Below are positions 25,648 through 35,900 of a stretch of DNA of 64,000 nucleotides, piece by piece. Each line of letters opens with the position of its first letter. Position 1 is the stretch's first letter. Source of the DNA: Chitinophagaceae bacterium (GTDB taxonomy: Bacteria; Bacteroidota; Bacteroidia; Chitinophagales; Chitinophagaceae). The DNA is taken from contig JACMKU010000138.1 of assembly GCA_014379965.1 (NCBI GenBank), positions 1 to 64,000 of the forward strand. Direction: 5' to 3'. The position numbers and the translations under genes were made by a program. Below the pieces are notes generated by a model that saw only the letters and a list, made by a program, of their open reading frames with translations, ran no database searches and had not been told where the DNA came from.

Positions 25648-27132
25648 TTAAGGGTTCTGATCGCCTGGCGTCATGTTTGTGTTGTTGTCCAACTCTCTCT
25701 TTGGAATTCTCATGATAAATCTTGCATCGGCAGGAGAAGTCGTATAAACACCTGGATCAAAATTCGGAGAACCGTGGTTGCCTGCACCTGTTGGCCTGCT
25801 AAGTCCTTGGTTAAGACGTTTGATATCCATCAAAGAGAAACCTTCACCCCACAGTTCGATCCTTCTTTGAAGAAGAATTTCACTAATGAGTGCAGTTCCT
25901 GCGAATCCAGCAGCACTGTAAGCAGGGTAACGAGCCTTGATAACTGTCTCAAGAGCGGTACGTGCAGGACCTTCTTGTCCGGAACGAGCCAAACCTTCTG
26001 CTTCAATCAGGTACATTTCTGAAGCACGCATGTAGAGGTAGTCAGCTGCCCAGCTACCTGCGGTTGGAACCTGGTGTTTCAGCTGGTTGTAGTCAGGATT
26101 TGCTGTAGTTCCTGTTCCAGGTGCTCTCCATACTTTCTTCCTTTCGTCAGCTGCATTGATTTGATCGTAGAGAGCCTTGGTGATTTTCTTCTGTCCACCC
26201 AATGCTGCATAACCACCCGTGCGAATATCCATATGTGAGAAGAAGGAAGCATAGATCGTAGCCTGATCTGCAGGAATAGTAGAACCCCACATCCACTCAG
26301 CATTGCTAAGAGAAGAGAAAGCGTTTGTAGCAGTGTACTGTGCGGCTGTCATTAAAGTATAACCGATCCTTGCTTTCGCAGCATACGTAGCGGCAGTTGC
26401 CCAATCTTCCTGGATAAGTGCTACACGAGCGCGAAGACCCTGAACAACTGTAACATCAATGTTTGCTTTGCTAGTACGTGGCTTACCGTTCAACAGTGGC
26501 TCAGCAGCTGTAAGATCAGCAATGATCTGAGTATACACTTCCTGTACAGTTCCACGGCCTTTACCATCTGTGGCTGCTTCTGTATACAGAGGTACGCCTG
26601 GCTTAGTTTCGTTTCCTTTATATGTCTGTTGGAAATAGTTAATCAGGTAGAAATAAGCATAAGCGCGAATTCCAAGTGATTGTCCTTTTACGATTTCTTT
26701 CTGAGCAGCAGATGCATCAGCCACGCCATCAACGATAGCGAGGAGCTTGTTAACTTGCTTGATCAGGTCGTAATAGAAATACCAGGCATTGTCTGGCTGA
26801 CGACCGGTCACGTCACGTGTCCACTCTGTCAGGTTGTAGTCGGTATTGAACCAACCATATCCCTGGCTATGAACGACCATGTCGTTACCCATGAGATCAT
26901 TCTGAAGGTCAAATGATTTCTGACCGAAATTATCGTGACCGGTGCTCGCACCGATACCGAATGCATACTGCTCCTTTACTACTCCATCAAGCGCGGCATA
27001 TACAGTATTCAGTTTGCTGAAGATTTCCTGTTCAGTAACACCATTGCTGGGTTCTGTTTCGAGATAATCTTTCTTGCAACTAGTGATACCGATCAGCAGA
27101 AGCGATGTGCCATATAATAGTATCTTTTTCAT
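25648..27132 (-). CDS. SusD/RagB family nutrient-binding lipoprotein
   Basis: A 494-residue SusD-family outer-membrane lipoprotein (lipobox GITSC, Cys19) that caps the SusC channel and captures substrate at the cell surface. Seen: N-terminal TPR-like helices, KEIVKGQSLGIRAYAYFYLINYFQQTY (the typical RAYxYFxLxxxFG-like helix), GRGTVQEVYTQIIADLTAAEPLL, and the C-terminal YLYMRASEMYLIEAEGLAR and LLQRRIELWGEGFSLMDIKRL signatures. ATG at 27132 is preferred to an extended start at 27177 because MKKILLYG begins the signal peptide. It is 19 nt after susC and clearly cotranscribed. Confidence 0.95.
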   Translation of the reverse strand: MKKILLYGTSLLLIGITSCKKDYLETEPSNGVTEQEIFSKLNTVYAALDGVVKEQYAFGIGASTGHDNFGQKSFDLQNDLMGNDMVVHSQGYGWFNTDYNLTEWTRDVTGRQPDNAWYFYYDLIKQVNKLLAIVDGVADASAAQKEIVKGQSLGIRAYAYFYLINYFQQTYKGNETKPGVPLYTEAATDGKGRGTVQEVYTQIIADLTAAEPLLNGKPRTSKANIDVTVVQGLRARVALIQEDWATAATYAAKARIGYTLMTAAQYTATNAFSSLSNAEWMWGSTIPADQATIYASFFSHMDIRTGGYAALGGQKKITKALYDQINAADERKKVWRAPGTGTTANPDYNQLKHQVPTAGSWAADYLYMRASEMYLIEAEGLARSGQEGPARTALETVIKARYPAYSAAGFAGTALISEILLQRRIELWGEGFSLMDIKRLNQGLSRPTGAGNHGSPNFDPGVYTTSPADARFIMRIPKRELDNNTNMTPGDQNP

Positions 27133-27151
27133 GTTTATTGTTTTAAATTTT

Positions 27152-30100
27152 TTATTGCAAATTAGCGGTGAAACCAAAGCTCATTGTTCTGAATGGAGTG
27201 TATGAAGCGTCAGCAGTTCCGTTGAATTCACGCTGTGGGTCCATGCCTTTCTTGGCAGTGAACAACCATGCGTTGTCTACGTTAGCGAAAACCTGAAGAC
27301 CTGATACACGAAGTTTATTAAGTAATGCCCTTGGCAATGTATAGCTGAGGGTGATGTTCTTGATATTGAGCCATGAACCATCAACCAGCCATCTTGAAGA
27401 TGCACCGTCCTGTGCAGCAACTGCATTCTGTATTCTTGGAACCACAGTCACATCACCTGGATTCTGCCATCTCTTCAATGCATCTACGTGCAATGCTGTA
27501 CCAGCGCTACCGCGGTGCATGATGCTTTGGTAGTTACCATCATAGAACTGGCCGCCATAAGCAAAAGTTAGCAAGAAAGAAAGGTCAAAGCCTTTGTAGT
27601 TGACGGAGTTTGTGAAACCTCCAGAGATATCAGGAAGTGCAGAACCATGGTAGTAAGAAGTCGCTTGTGCAATCACATTTGTAAGCGTTCTTGCTCCAGT
27701 TGGCTTGCCTGCAGCATCGAGAACGTCCCTGTAGTACAATGGGTCGCCGTTTGAAGCGTCAACACCGGCATACTCAGGTAACCAGAAATCGAAGATGCTA
27801 TGTCCTACAAGCAGTTTCTTCGTTCCAGTGATGATACCATTTTCAGACTGCTTCGCAGGAAGCTTAGTGATCTTGTTCTTGAAATGTGTCAGGTTAAGAT
27901 CCATTCTCCAGTTGAAAGTAGGAGTGAGGATCACATTGTATCCCAATTGAAGCTCAATACCAGTGTTCTTCATTGAACCTACGTTCTGGTATACGCTTGC
28001 ATATCCCGTAGAAGGAGGCAAAGGCACGTCGAACAAAAGATTGTCAGACGCCCTGTTGAACCACTCGATCGTACCAGAAAGACGCCTTTTCAGGATAGTG
28101 AAGTCAAGACCAACGTTCGATGTCTTGTTCTTCTCCCAAAGAAGTTCTGCATTCGCAGGACGAGTAGGAGCAGAATAGGTACCGTTTGCATTTGCATAGT
28201 AATAGTTGCGATAAGGGTAGAACAAACCGATGTTCTCGTTGCCCTGCTCACCATAGCTAACTCTCAGCTTCAATTCATTCAGCCAGCTTACATTGCTAAG
28301 GAATTTCTCTTGAGAAAGTCTCCAGCCTGCACCCACTGAATAGAAATTACCCCACCTTACGTCATCGCGAAATCTTGAAGATCCGTCTGTACGATAGCTC
28401 GCAGAAAGAAGATACTTCTGGTTGAAATCATAGTTAACATTCGCGAAATAGCTCTCAATTCTATGGTTGTCTACACGTGAACTGGCGGGGCCAAATGACG
28501 CTGTACCATTATCCAGGTCTGACTGACCTGGGAAAAGGAAGCCAGATGAGTTAGCGGAAAGGAAAGTGTATTTGTACTTATAATTTTCATGGCCAACTAA
28601 AGCCCTTACTGAATGATAGCCAAATGTCTTTCTCCAAGTCAACACCTGGTTGCCTGTCAAAGAAACCTGCTGATCAGAAGTCTTGGTAGAACGACCACCG
28701 TTCGAGCCACCAGGAGTAGAAGGAGCAGCATCACCGAACTGATTGTTCTGATAGTTAGTGATGGCATTAGTCAGGTAGTTAAGACCAAGTGTAGCTCTGA
28801 AAGAGAAATCCTTCAGGAACTTCACCTCGGCATATGCATTGGCATTACCGTTGAAGATGTCCCTTGAACGATCATCGAGGGCCAATGAACCACGGAGGTT
28901 AGATCTGCCGGCATATGGCCTTGTACCCATTTGCTCAGGTACACCCCAATCGAGTTTGTGCTCGCCAAGTGTATCAACGAAAGCACCGGTAGTAAGGTTG
29001 TGCTGGTAAACAGGGTAGATCGGACCCATCTGCCTTGTGTAGTAGAATGGATTTGTAGTAGCTGTACCGCCACTTGGAACATCTTTCCTCTTGGCGATAG
29101 CGCCGTCGAGGTTAACGCCTGTAGTGAACCAGTTTGTAGCTGCTACGTTTACGTTCAACCTTACGTTATAACGCTTGTATCCAGAATTCCTGACGATGCC
29201 ATCCTCATTGAGGTAGCCCGCAGAAAGGTAATAATCCATTCCTTCGTTTGCGCCTGAAATATTAACGTTGGCATTAGTACGTGATGCCGTGCGGAACAGG
29301 GCATCTTCCCATGACTCATGCCAAAGAAGATTAGCATTTTGGTTGAGCTTACCAGTAGTTGGGTCAACAAGGGTGTTGCCAGGAACGTTATAGGCATTAT
29401 ATACGAGACCGCTTGAACCAGTCAATACGTTAGATGCATTCACTCCCGCTGTAGCCCTGCTCTGGCCCTGACTCAGGTATGAATTCCTGTAAGCTTCCCA
29501 GAATAACTCATAATAATTCCTCTCGTCTACCCTGTCGTATTCAGGAATACCACGGCTCATGAAACCCTGACGAAGACTTGCAGAAACTGTTGCTTTACCT
29601 CTTCTACCTTTCTTGGTAGTGATCATCACAACGCCGTTTGCAGCGCGTGAACCGTAGAGGGCTGCAGCAGCCGCGTCCTTTAAAACAGTCACCGATTCGA
29701 TGTCGTCAGTAGAGATCGCAGTGATTGAACCGTCATAAGGAATGCCGTTCAATACATACAATGGTGCGCTCGTTGCATTTACAGATCCAACTCCACGGAT
29801 TAGGATGCTTGCGCCAGTACCTGGTGCACCGCCACCGTTGGTAGCCATAATACCAGGAATCAAACCCTCAAGGGCACGTGTAACTGATGTTACCTGCTGC
29901 TTGGTGATCTGCGCGGCAGAAATCGTGTTCTCGGAGCCTGTAAAAGCAGTTTTCTTAACCGTTCCGTAAGGAACAACTACTACTACTTCTGAAAGATCCT
30001 GAGCTGAGGTAACCAACTGTGCATTCACAGTGTTGCCAGAGCCGATTGCCACATCCTTAGAAACCATACCCACGGAAGAAATTACCAGGGTGGTAGCTCC

Positions 30101-30292
30101 TGAGGGAACTGTAAGTGAAAAAGAACCATCTGATTTTGTTGTGGTACCTGTAGATGTACCTTTTACCACAACGGAAGCGTTAGGAACCGAAACTCCCTTG
30201 TCGTCGGTCACCTTCCCAGTGATGACCTTCTGAGCTAACAACTGGCCTGTAAACAACAGGAAAGCCGTCAGCGCTACTAGCAATTTTCTCAT
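27152..30292 (-). CDS. SusC/RagA family TonB-linked outer membrane protein
   Basis: A 1046-residue TonB-dependent transporter that, with SusD, imports polymers or oligomers across the outer membrane. Signal peptide 1-20 (ending GQLLAQ), a carboxypeptidase-regulatory-like domain (about 22-95), a plug with ALEGLIPGIM, the family signature LYVLNGIPYDG and IESVTVLKDAAAAALYGSRA, and a beta barrel to the C-terminal SFGFTANLQ. The TonB box region is unusual: VVVVVPYGTVKKTA in place of VVVVGYGTQKK. No enzymes are near, so the substrate (glycan, peptide or other) is open. First gene of the operon. Confidence 0.96.
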   Translation of the reverse strand: MRKLLVALTAFLLFTGQLLAQKVITGKVTDDKGVSVPNASVVVKGTSTGTTTKSDGSFSLTVPSGATTLVISSVGMVSKDVAIGSGNTVNAQLVTSAQDLSEVVVVVPYGTVKKTAFTGSENTISAAQITKQQVTSVTRALEGLIPGIMATNGGGAPGTGASILIRGVGSVNATSAPLYVLNGIPYDGSITAISTDDIESVTVLKDAAAAALYGSRAANGVVMITTKKGRRGKATVSASLRQGFMSRGIPEYDRVDERNYYELFWEAYRNSYLSQGQSRATAGVNASNVLTGSSGLVYNAYNVPGNTLVDPTTGKLNQNANLLWHESWEDALFRTASRTNANVNISGANEGMDYYLSAGYLNEDGIVRNSGYKRYNVRLNVNVAATNWFTTGVNLDGAIAKRKDVPSGGTATTNPFYYTRQMGPIYPVYQHNLTTGAFVDTLGEHKLDWGVPEQMGTRPYAGRSNLRGSLALDDRSRDIFNGNANAYAEVKFLKDFSFRATLGLNYLTNAITNYQNNQFGDAAPSTPGGSNGGRSTKTSDQQVSLTGNQVLTWRKTFGYHSVRALVGHENYKYKYTFLSANSSGFLFPGQSDLDNGTASFGPASSRVDNHRIESYFANVNYDFNQKYLLSASYRTDGSSRFRDDVRWGNFYSVGAGWRLSQEKFLSNVSWLNELKLRVSYGEQGNENIGLFYPYRNYYYANANGTYSAPTRPANAELLWEKNKTSNVGLDFTILKRRLSGTIEWFNRASDNLLFDVPLPPSTGYASVYQNVGSMKNTGIELQLGYNVILTPTFNWRMDLNLTHFKNKITKLPAKQSENGIITGTKKLLVGHSIFDFWLPEYAGVDASNGDPLYYRDVLDAAGKPTGARTLTNVIAQATSYYHGSALPDISGGFTNSVNYKGFDLSFLLTFAYGGQFYDGNYQSIMHRGSAGTALHVDALKRWQNPGDVTVVPRIQNAVAAQDGASSRWLVDGSWLNIKNITLSYTLPRALLNKLRVSGLQVFANVDNAWLFTAKKGMDPQREFNGTADASYTPFRTMSFGFTANLQ

Positions 30293-30688
30293 TTGAGTTT
30301 TTGTTTTAGGTATTAAAAAAAGATTGATTGCAATCTCATGTGAAGGGGCTCTACGCCAGTGAACAGTATATTTCGGAGGGACAGATTAGAAGAATTATAT
30401 AAAATCATAAAATTTTCTCAAACCGTGCAAAAAACGTTCAGAACCTGTTAAAAGACACCTGAGTCATTTTTTTTGCTGCACGAATGTAGGAAAAACTACT
30501 ATTAGTTCCGCAGGAAAATGCAGCGGCGAGGAAAGGAGGGGAAAGGGGTCTGATCACTAACGCCAAGGCAGCGAATAGGCAAACGACTAGTAGTTAAGTT
30601 ATTGAATATCATCATGATATCCAATGTAAGCGGGCACGAATCTTAAAAATAAGTGTTCAGGCCGGGCTGGCAGGTGGCCAGGCTCTAT
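30293..30688. other. 396-bp intergenic region upstream of susC (copy 1)
   Basis: Holds the leader and promoter of the leftward susC. On the minus strand a possible pair TTTG (30422-30419), 19 nt, TATAATTC (30399-30392) is the best promoter guess, but the -7 part fits poorly. A palindromic bit (ATATCATCATGATAT) lies near 30606-30620. No gene or array found. Confidence 0.5.
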
Positions 30689-31372
30689 TCAGATTGAGTT
30701 ATAATAGCGGAAAACTACGATTAGGTCTTCTTCGGACTTGCATTTGAGCTTCTGGGCTTCGATGTAGGCAGTCACTTCATTCTTCATAGTAGGGAAGAAA
30801 TCGACCAGCGATGATTTATTCCGTTCAAGCTTCTTAAGGCCCGGAGGACCGTCGAAGAGCCCAAAATAGGTTTCCTTCCTGGTGAATACCCGGGTTACCG
30901 TTGCCTCGCCATAACGCTTATTATCACTGAAAGTGACCGTCAATTCCTTCAAAAGTTTTGCCTTTCCGCTCTCGAGTACCTGGTAAATCTTCCCTCCGGG
31001 TGAATTCACGGAGCCATCACTCCCCTCGAGCACCACTGCGCCCTGTGCTACCCCACTGCTGATGAAATTGTGAAACCTCACCTGCCGTATGGGAGTCGTC
31101 GCAATCATCTCATCTCCCGATTCAGTTATATAGATTACCAATTTGTCGACCAGGTCTACCTTCACCCGCACATTCGGGTACAGCGTCCCATTACTCGACG
31201 TGATCTCGGCAAACGCATATTCTTCGTAGAGATAAGGACTACCATCTGCGATATAAGTCGTGCGTAGGTATAGCGGTCTTCCATTTGCGTCGTTCATGAA
31301 CGGGTTTGCAGATTGCGCACACGCGCAGATTGAGCCGAACATAAAAAGAAGAAAGCACAGCCTGTACATCAT
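30689..31372 (-). CDS. Secreted protein of unknown function
   Basis: A 227-residue protein with a signal peptide (about 1-19, ending CACAQ) and a compact beta-rich body (VRVKVDLVDKLVIYITESGDEMIATTPIRQVRFHN) then a helical C-terminus with KLKCKSEEDLIVVFRYYNSI. I do not recognise a domain. It lies alone between the two SusCD operons, on the same strand, with a good terminator (31404-31425) between it and the operon upstream. So it has its own transcript or weak read-through and is probably not part of either uptake system. The second Met (31369) is an equal start. Confidence 0.7.
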   Translation of the reverse strand: MMYRLCFLLFMFGSICACAQSANPFMNDANGRPLYLRTTYIADGSPYLYEEYAFAEITSSNGTLYPNVRVKVDLVDKLVIYITESGDEMIATTPIRQVRFHNFISSGVAQGAVVLEGSDGSVNSPGGKIYQVLESGKAKLLKELTVTFSDNKRYGEATVTRVFTRKETYFGLFDGPPGLKKLERNKSSLVDFFPTMKNEVTAYIEAQKLKCKSEEDLIVVFRYYNSI

Positions 31373-31403
31373 TGTTTATTTGAGTTATCTAATATAAGAA
31401 AGA

Positions 31404-31425
31404 CCCGTGATCATTCCATCACGGG
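31404..31425 (-). terminator. Rho-independent terminator of the second SusCD operon
   Basis: An 8-bp perfect stem (CCCGTGAT / ATCACGGG) with a 6-nt loop, followed on the minus strand by TCTTTCTT. Positioned 26 nt after the susD stop at 31452. Confidence 0.8.
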
Positions 31426-31451
31426 CCTTTGCGTATTCCGGGATGGCGATC

Positions 31452-32921
31452 TTAGTCCACCCAAAGGGTATTAAGTGATTTCTCCGTAGACGATGCGGGC
31501 CAGATGTATCCGTCGTCGGTTGGGTTCTTTGCTCCTACAGTGCCTTTCGCTGGAATGGGCTGCAGCAACCGCATGATGTCGTTGTTGCGAAGTCCTTCTC
31601 CAAGAAACTCGATCCTTCTCTCCGTCATGATGGCGTTGATCAGGTCTGCAGCGGTTGCGAAGCTTGCTACAGTGAATGTGGTGGTGGCATCGGACCTGTT
31701 TCGAACGGCATTTAGCAACGCTACAGCTTGTGGGTCTACTACGTTCAGAGAGCGTGCACGTGCTTCAGCCAGGTTCAGTAATACTTCAGCCCACCTGATA
31801 ACTGGTGTGTAATCGGCAGGAGAGGCATTTGGATACTTCGTGAGATATTTCTTACCGGCATTCGCTCCACCCACTGCAGTAAAGATGAAAGCTCTTCTTT
31901 TGTCTGTAGCGGTCCAGCCAGTATTGCCGATGATGCCCGCCGGATTGAGCGAGTAGATCGATCCAATCCCTGTCGCGCTTGAATAGTAGTATGATTGAAT
32001 TCCGTTCTGGGTTCCAGGTATGTCTCCACTAGTTGTGGTAAATGGCACCGAGAAAATCGACTCAGTAGTGGTAAAAGGTGTTTTGAATACGAGGGTGATG
32101 TCGGGCTGCAGAGCATGAGCTACACCACTGGTTGCTACGAATGGCGGTGCTGCAGGCACGATCTTATTTGCCTCGGAAATAACCTTTGCATAATTCTGCA
32201 TGCTCAGATAGACTCTTGTTTTAAACGAGATTGCAGTATTCCGATGAGCTCTGGTTGTATTGTTCATTGCAGTAGAATAGTTCAAAGGAAGATTGGCTTC
32301 TGCAAAGTCAAGGTCTGCCAATATCTGCGCATAAACTTCAGCCACTGTACTGCGGGCCAGATTGGAAGCACCAGGACCTTTTATACCTGTTAGCCGCAGA
32401 GGCAATCCAAGTTTGCTACCTGCACCGTCCGCATATGGCCTGGCATAGTATTGCAGCAGGCTGTAATAGGAGATCGCCCTAAGCAGTCTTGCCTCACCGA
32501 TGTAATTATTGCCAACGGTTGTACCAACAACGGCAAGTCCTTTCTCGTTCATGCCATCGATGAACACGTTAGCACTGTTTATCACGAAGTAAGCTTGAGA
32601 CCAGAGACCGAGAATGGCGGTTGCGCTATTGGTTGGATTTAGTTGCCATACGTCGAACCCTGTAACGAGGTTAGGGTCCTCACTCAGGAATTCCTCTGCC
32701 CTAATATCGCCGTACACAATGTATCGGCCACCATAGAATGTACCTGCTTTAAATGAAGAATAAAGAGCAAGTACCTGGTTGGCGATCCGGTAAGGCTGAT
32801 CGAAGGCGGTAGCATCTGAAATCGATGTTTGGGGAGGGGCGTCAAGGAGTTCCCTTTTGCAGGAGGAAACAACAGCCAGCGCCATCCCAACTGCTAGTAT
32901 ATATTTTGATTTAATTCTCAT
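31452..32921 (-). CDS. SusD/RagB family nutrient-binding lipoprotein
   Basis: A 489-residue SusD-family lipoprotein (lipobox AVVSSC, Cys21), second of the pair of SusD proteins in the window. Present are NNYIGEARLLRAISYYSLLQYYARPY (helix with the RAxxYYxLxxxY pattern), STVAEVYAQILADLDFAEANLP, and the C-terminal RWAEVLLNLAEARAR and MTERRIEFLGEGLRNNDIMRL signatures. It lies 25 nt after its susC and ends the operon. Its sequence is well diverged from the SusD at 25648-27132, so the two systems probably take up different substrates. Confidence 0.95.
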   Translation of the reverse strand: MRIKSKYILAVGMALAVVSSCKRELLDAPPQTSISDATAFDQPYRIANQVLALYSSFKAGTFYGGRYIVYGDIRAEEFLSEDPNLVTGFDVWQLNPTNSATAILGLWSQAYFVINSANVFIDGMNEKGLAVVGTTVGNNYIGEARLLRAISYYSLLQYYARPYADGAGSKLGLPLRLTGIKGPGASNLARSTVAEVYAQILADLDFAEANLPLNYSTAMNNTTRAHRNTAISFKTRVYLSMQNYAKVISEANKIVPAAPPFVATSGVAHALQPDITLVFKTPFTTTESIFSVPFTTTSGDIPGTQNGIQSYYYSSATGIGSIYSLNPAGIIGNTGWTATDKRRAFIFTAVGGANAGKKYLTKYPNASPADYTPVIRWAEVLLNLAEARARSLNVVDPQAVALLNAVRNRSDATTTFTVASFATAADLINAIMTERRIEFLGEGLRNNDIMRLLQPIPAKGTVGAKNPTDDGYIWPASSTEKSLNTLWVD

Positions 32922-32946
32922 TGTTTGTCATTTTTAGATTAAAGTT

Positions 32947-35900
32947 TTAGAAACCAACATTGATTCCCAGGGTGATCGTGCGACCATTTGCGAGCGTGTT
33001 CCTGTCTATGCTTGCAGAGGTAGCGGAGTTGCCGTTCGCAGATACTTCAGGATCAGGTCCTGGATAATTGGTGATAACTGCCAGGTTCTGACCACTGATG
33101 TAAAATCTTGCACTGTTTACTTTGGCTTTGTCCGTAAGTCTCTTTGGCAAAGTATAGCCCAACTGAACGGTCCTGAGTTTTACGAAATCACCCTTGAACA
33201 CGTTTATGTCCATTGGCATTGCAGAGCCGTTCGATACGTTGTCGTTGAACATTGGCTTTGGCCATTTGCTCTGGTCGCCGGGTTTCTGCCAGTAATCCAA
33301 TACATCCACATGATTGTTCCAGAAGCGCTGGTCGTGGAGACCCGCGTTGGAACCATAGTAGATAGAAAATCCTAACTGGTAAGTGAAGAGGAAGTTCACA
33401 TCAAAATCTTTAACGCGGAATGTATTATCCCAGCCACCAATGATCTTTGGCTGAGTGTTGGCGTACAATACGGCATCATCGGCCTGGTTGATTGAAGCAG
33501 CTACACCGTTCTTCTTGTATTGGGTGCCATCCGGATTCATGTAGTTGAATTGTCCGGCAGGAAGCACCGAACCAAATTGGTACAGGACTTTATCCCCTGC
33601 TTTATTAATGAAGATCCTCTTACCTGTTGCGGGATCTATTCCGGCCGTACGAATTACCCAAAGGTAACCGGCAGAATAACCAGGAAGTGTCTTGTTAACA
33701 GTCTCGAGACCGCTCGTTGCAGTAAGGATCTCTGTAAGGCCATTTGCAAGCGCGGTGACTTCATTCTTGTTGTACGCAAAGTTGAATGAAGAGTACCAGC
33801 TAAAGTCTTTCTTCTGTATCGGTGATCCTGAGATTGCAAACTCTATCCCCTTGTTGTACATCGTACCTACATTCTGCAGGATGTTGTTTGGTAGTCCAGC
33901 CGATGGTGCTTGTGGCACACTAAGAAGGAGATTGTCGATATCATTGTGATAGTATGCGACATCAGCTGTTAGCCTCTCATTGAACAATCCGAATGAGAAG
34001 CCTACATCCAACTTCTTACTTGTCTCCCACGTGATCTTATCGTTACCCACTGAACTGAACGCGAGAGTAGCAACGCCACCATATAATCCGGAACCATAAG
34101 TAGAGTAGGTGGAATAGTTACCGATTCCGGCTACATTACCCACCTTGCCATAGCTACCTCTGATCTTGAAACTGCTGAACACGCGGTCCAGATTAGCTGC
34201 TGACCAGAATTGTTCCTGTGCTATTTCCCATCCTGCGGATGCGCCCCAGAATGTTCCCTTTTTGATTCCAAGAGCTGAGTACTCATCCTGGCGGATATTG
34301 CCACTCAGAAAGTATTTTTTATCGAAGTTGTAATTCAAACGCCCGAATGAAGAGAGCAGGTAATTCTCGCCAAGCGAAAGTCCCGCAGTGTTATTCGTTG
34401 TAAATCCTGCCTGTACAGTTGTGTAAGCAGAATCCGACAGTGTGCGGCGAGAGATGCCAAGACCCGTATTCGTGCGTCTTTGCTGTTCATTACCTGCAAG
34501 GATGTTGAAATTGTGTTTGTTGGCCAGCGTAAATTCAAACTGCGCCGTGTTTGTCCACAACCATGTCTTGTCCTTAGAGAAAGTAGCTGAACCACCACCC
34601 CCTGGTCCGAGACTGGTACCTGCGCCATCGCCGTGGTAAGGGTTGTAGAAGATATCGTTATCGATGAGTAGGTTGTCAATTCCATAAGTCGTCCGCAACG
34701 TGATCCAGCTAACTGGCTTGATTTGCAAGTAGGCATTGGACTGCAAATGACTCACCTCATTATTCGACCTATTGAGGTCGAGCAGCAGACGCACGTTGTT
34801 GAAGGTGTAAGGGTTGGCATTATTTACGAGGCTGCCCTGACTACCGATCGCTGTAGCTGATGCGATGTTGTATGCACCTGTATTAGTGAATGGTGAAATG
34901 TTCGGCGGTAATGCGAACGCGAGACGCGCCGCTCCGGCAGAGGCAAATCCTTCGCCAGGAAGCGAACCCGAAGAACCACCGATATTATTCTTTTCGTTTG
35001 AGTAGCTCAACTTACCACCGATTGAGATGATCTTGTTGACACGGCTATCAACATTCAACAATACATTCGTGCGTTCGAAATCATTTTGTTGAAGGATGCC
35101 CTCCTGGTCTGTATAGCCCGCAGACATGTAATAGGTAGTTCCTTCCGAACCACCAGATACATTGATATTATGACTATGGGAGAAACCTTGGCGATAGACC
35201 TCATCATACCAGTTTGTATTGATCGGGTTTCCCTGCGCATCATTTGGGATGATAAAGCTGCCTGTCGTCGCGGGATTGTTAATCTTAAGATTGGCCAAAG
35301 CGACATTCTTATATGCTACATACTGCGTTGCATCGAGGATCTCCGGAAGGCGCGAGGCTCTTGACCAGCCGGCCCAGCCGTCATAACTCACCTTTGCTTT
35401 TCCTGGCTTCCCTCTTTTCGTTGTAATGAATACGACACCGTTGGCGGCACGGCTACCATAGATAGCTGAAGCGGCAGCATCTTTCGCGATGTCTATGCTT
35501 TCAATATCATTTGGATTAATGGAGGCCAGCGCATTGGCGGGCGCACTCGTACCACCCTGGTCACCTGTGTAAGTAGGCACACCATCTATTACTATCAAAG
35601 GATAGGAACTGAGTGAAATTGAATTGTTGCCGCGAATCTTGAAAACAGGTGGATTGTTAAGCACGCCATTGGGAACTGTGATCAACACACCTGCAGCTTT
35701 ACCTGCGAGTGCGGACTCAAAGCTTTGAACGGGCTTCTGTGCGATAGCCGCTCCTTTCACGGTTGAAAGGTTGCCTGTCGCTTCTTTCTTGCGCTGTGTG
35801 CCGTAACCAACCACGACTACATCGGTTAATACCCTGTCTTCAGTTTTTAACGTGGGATTGATCACCGTTTGCGAACCAATTGTTACTTCCTCCGGTGCCA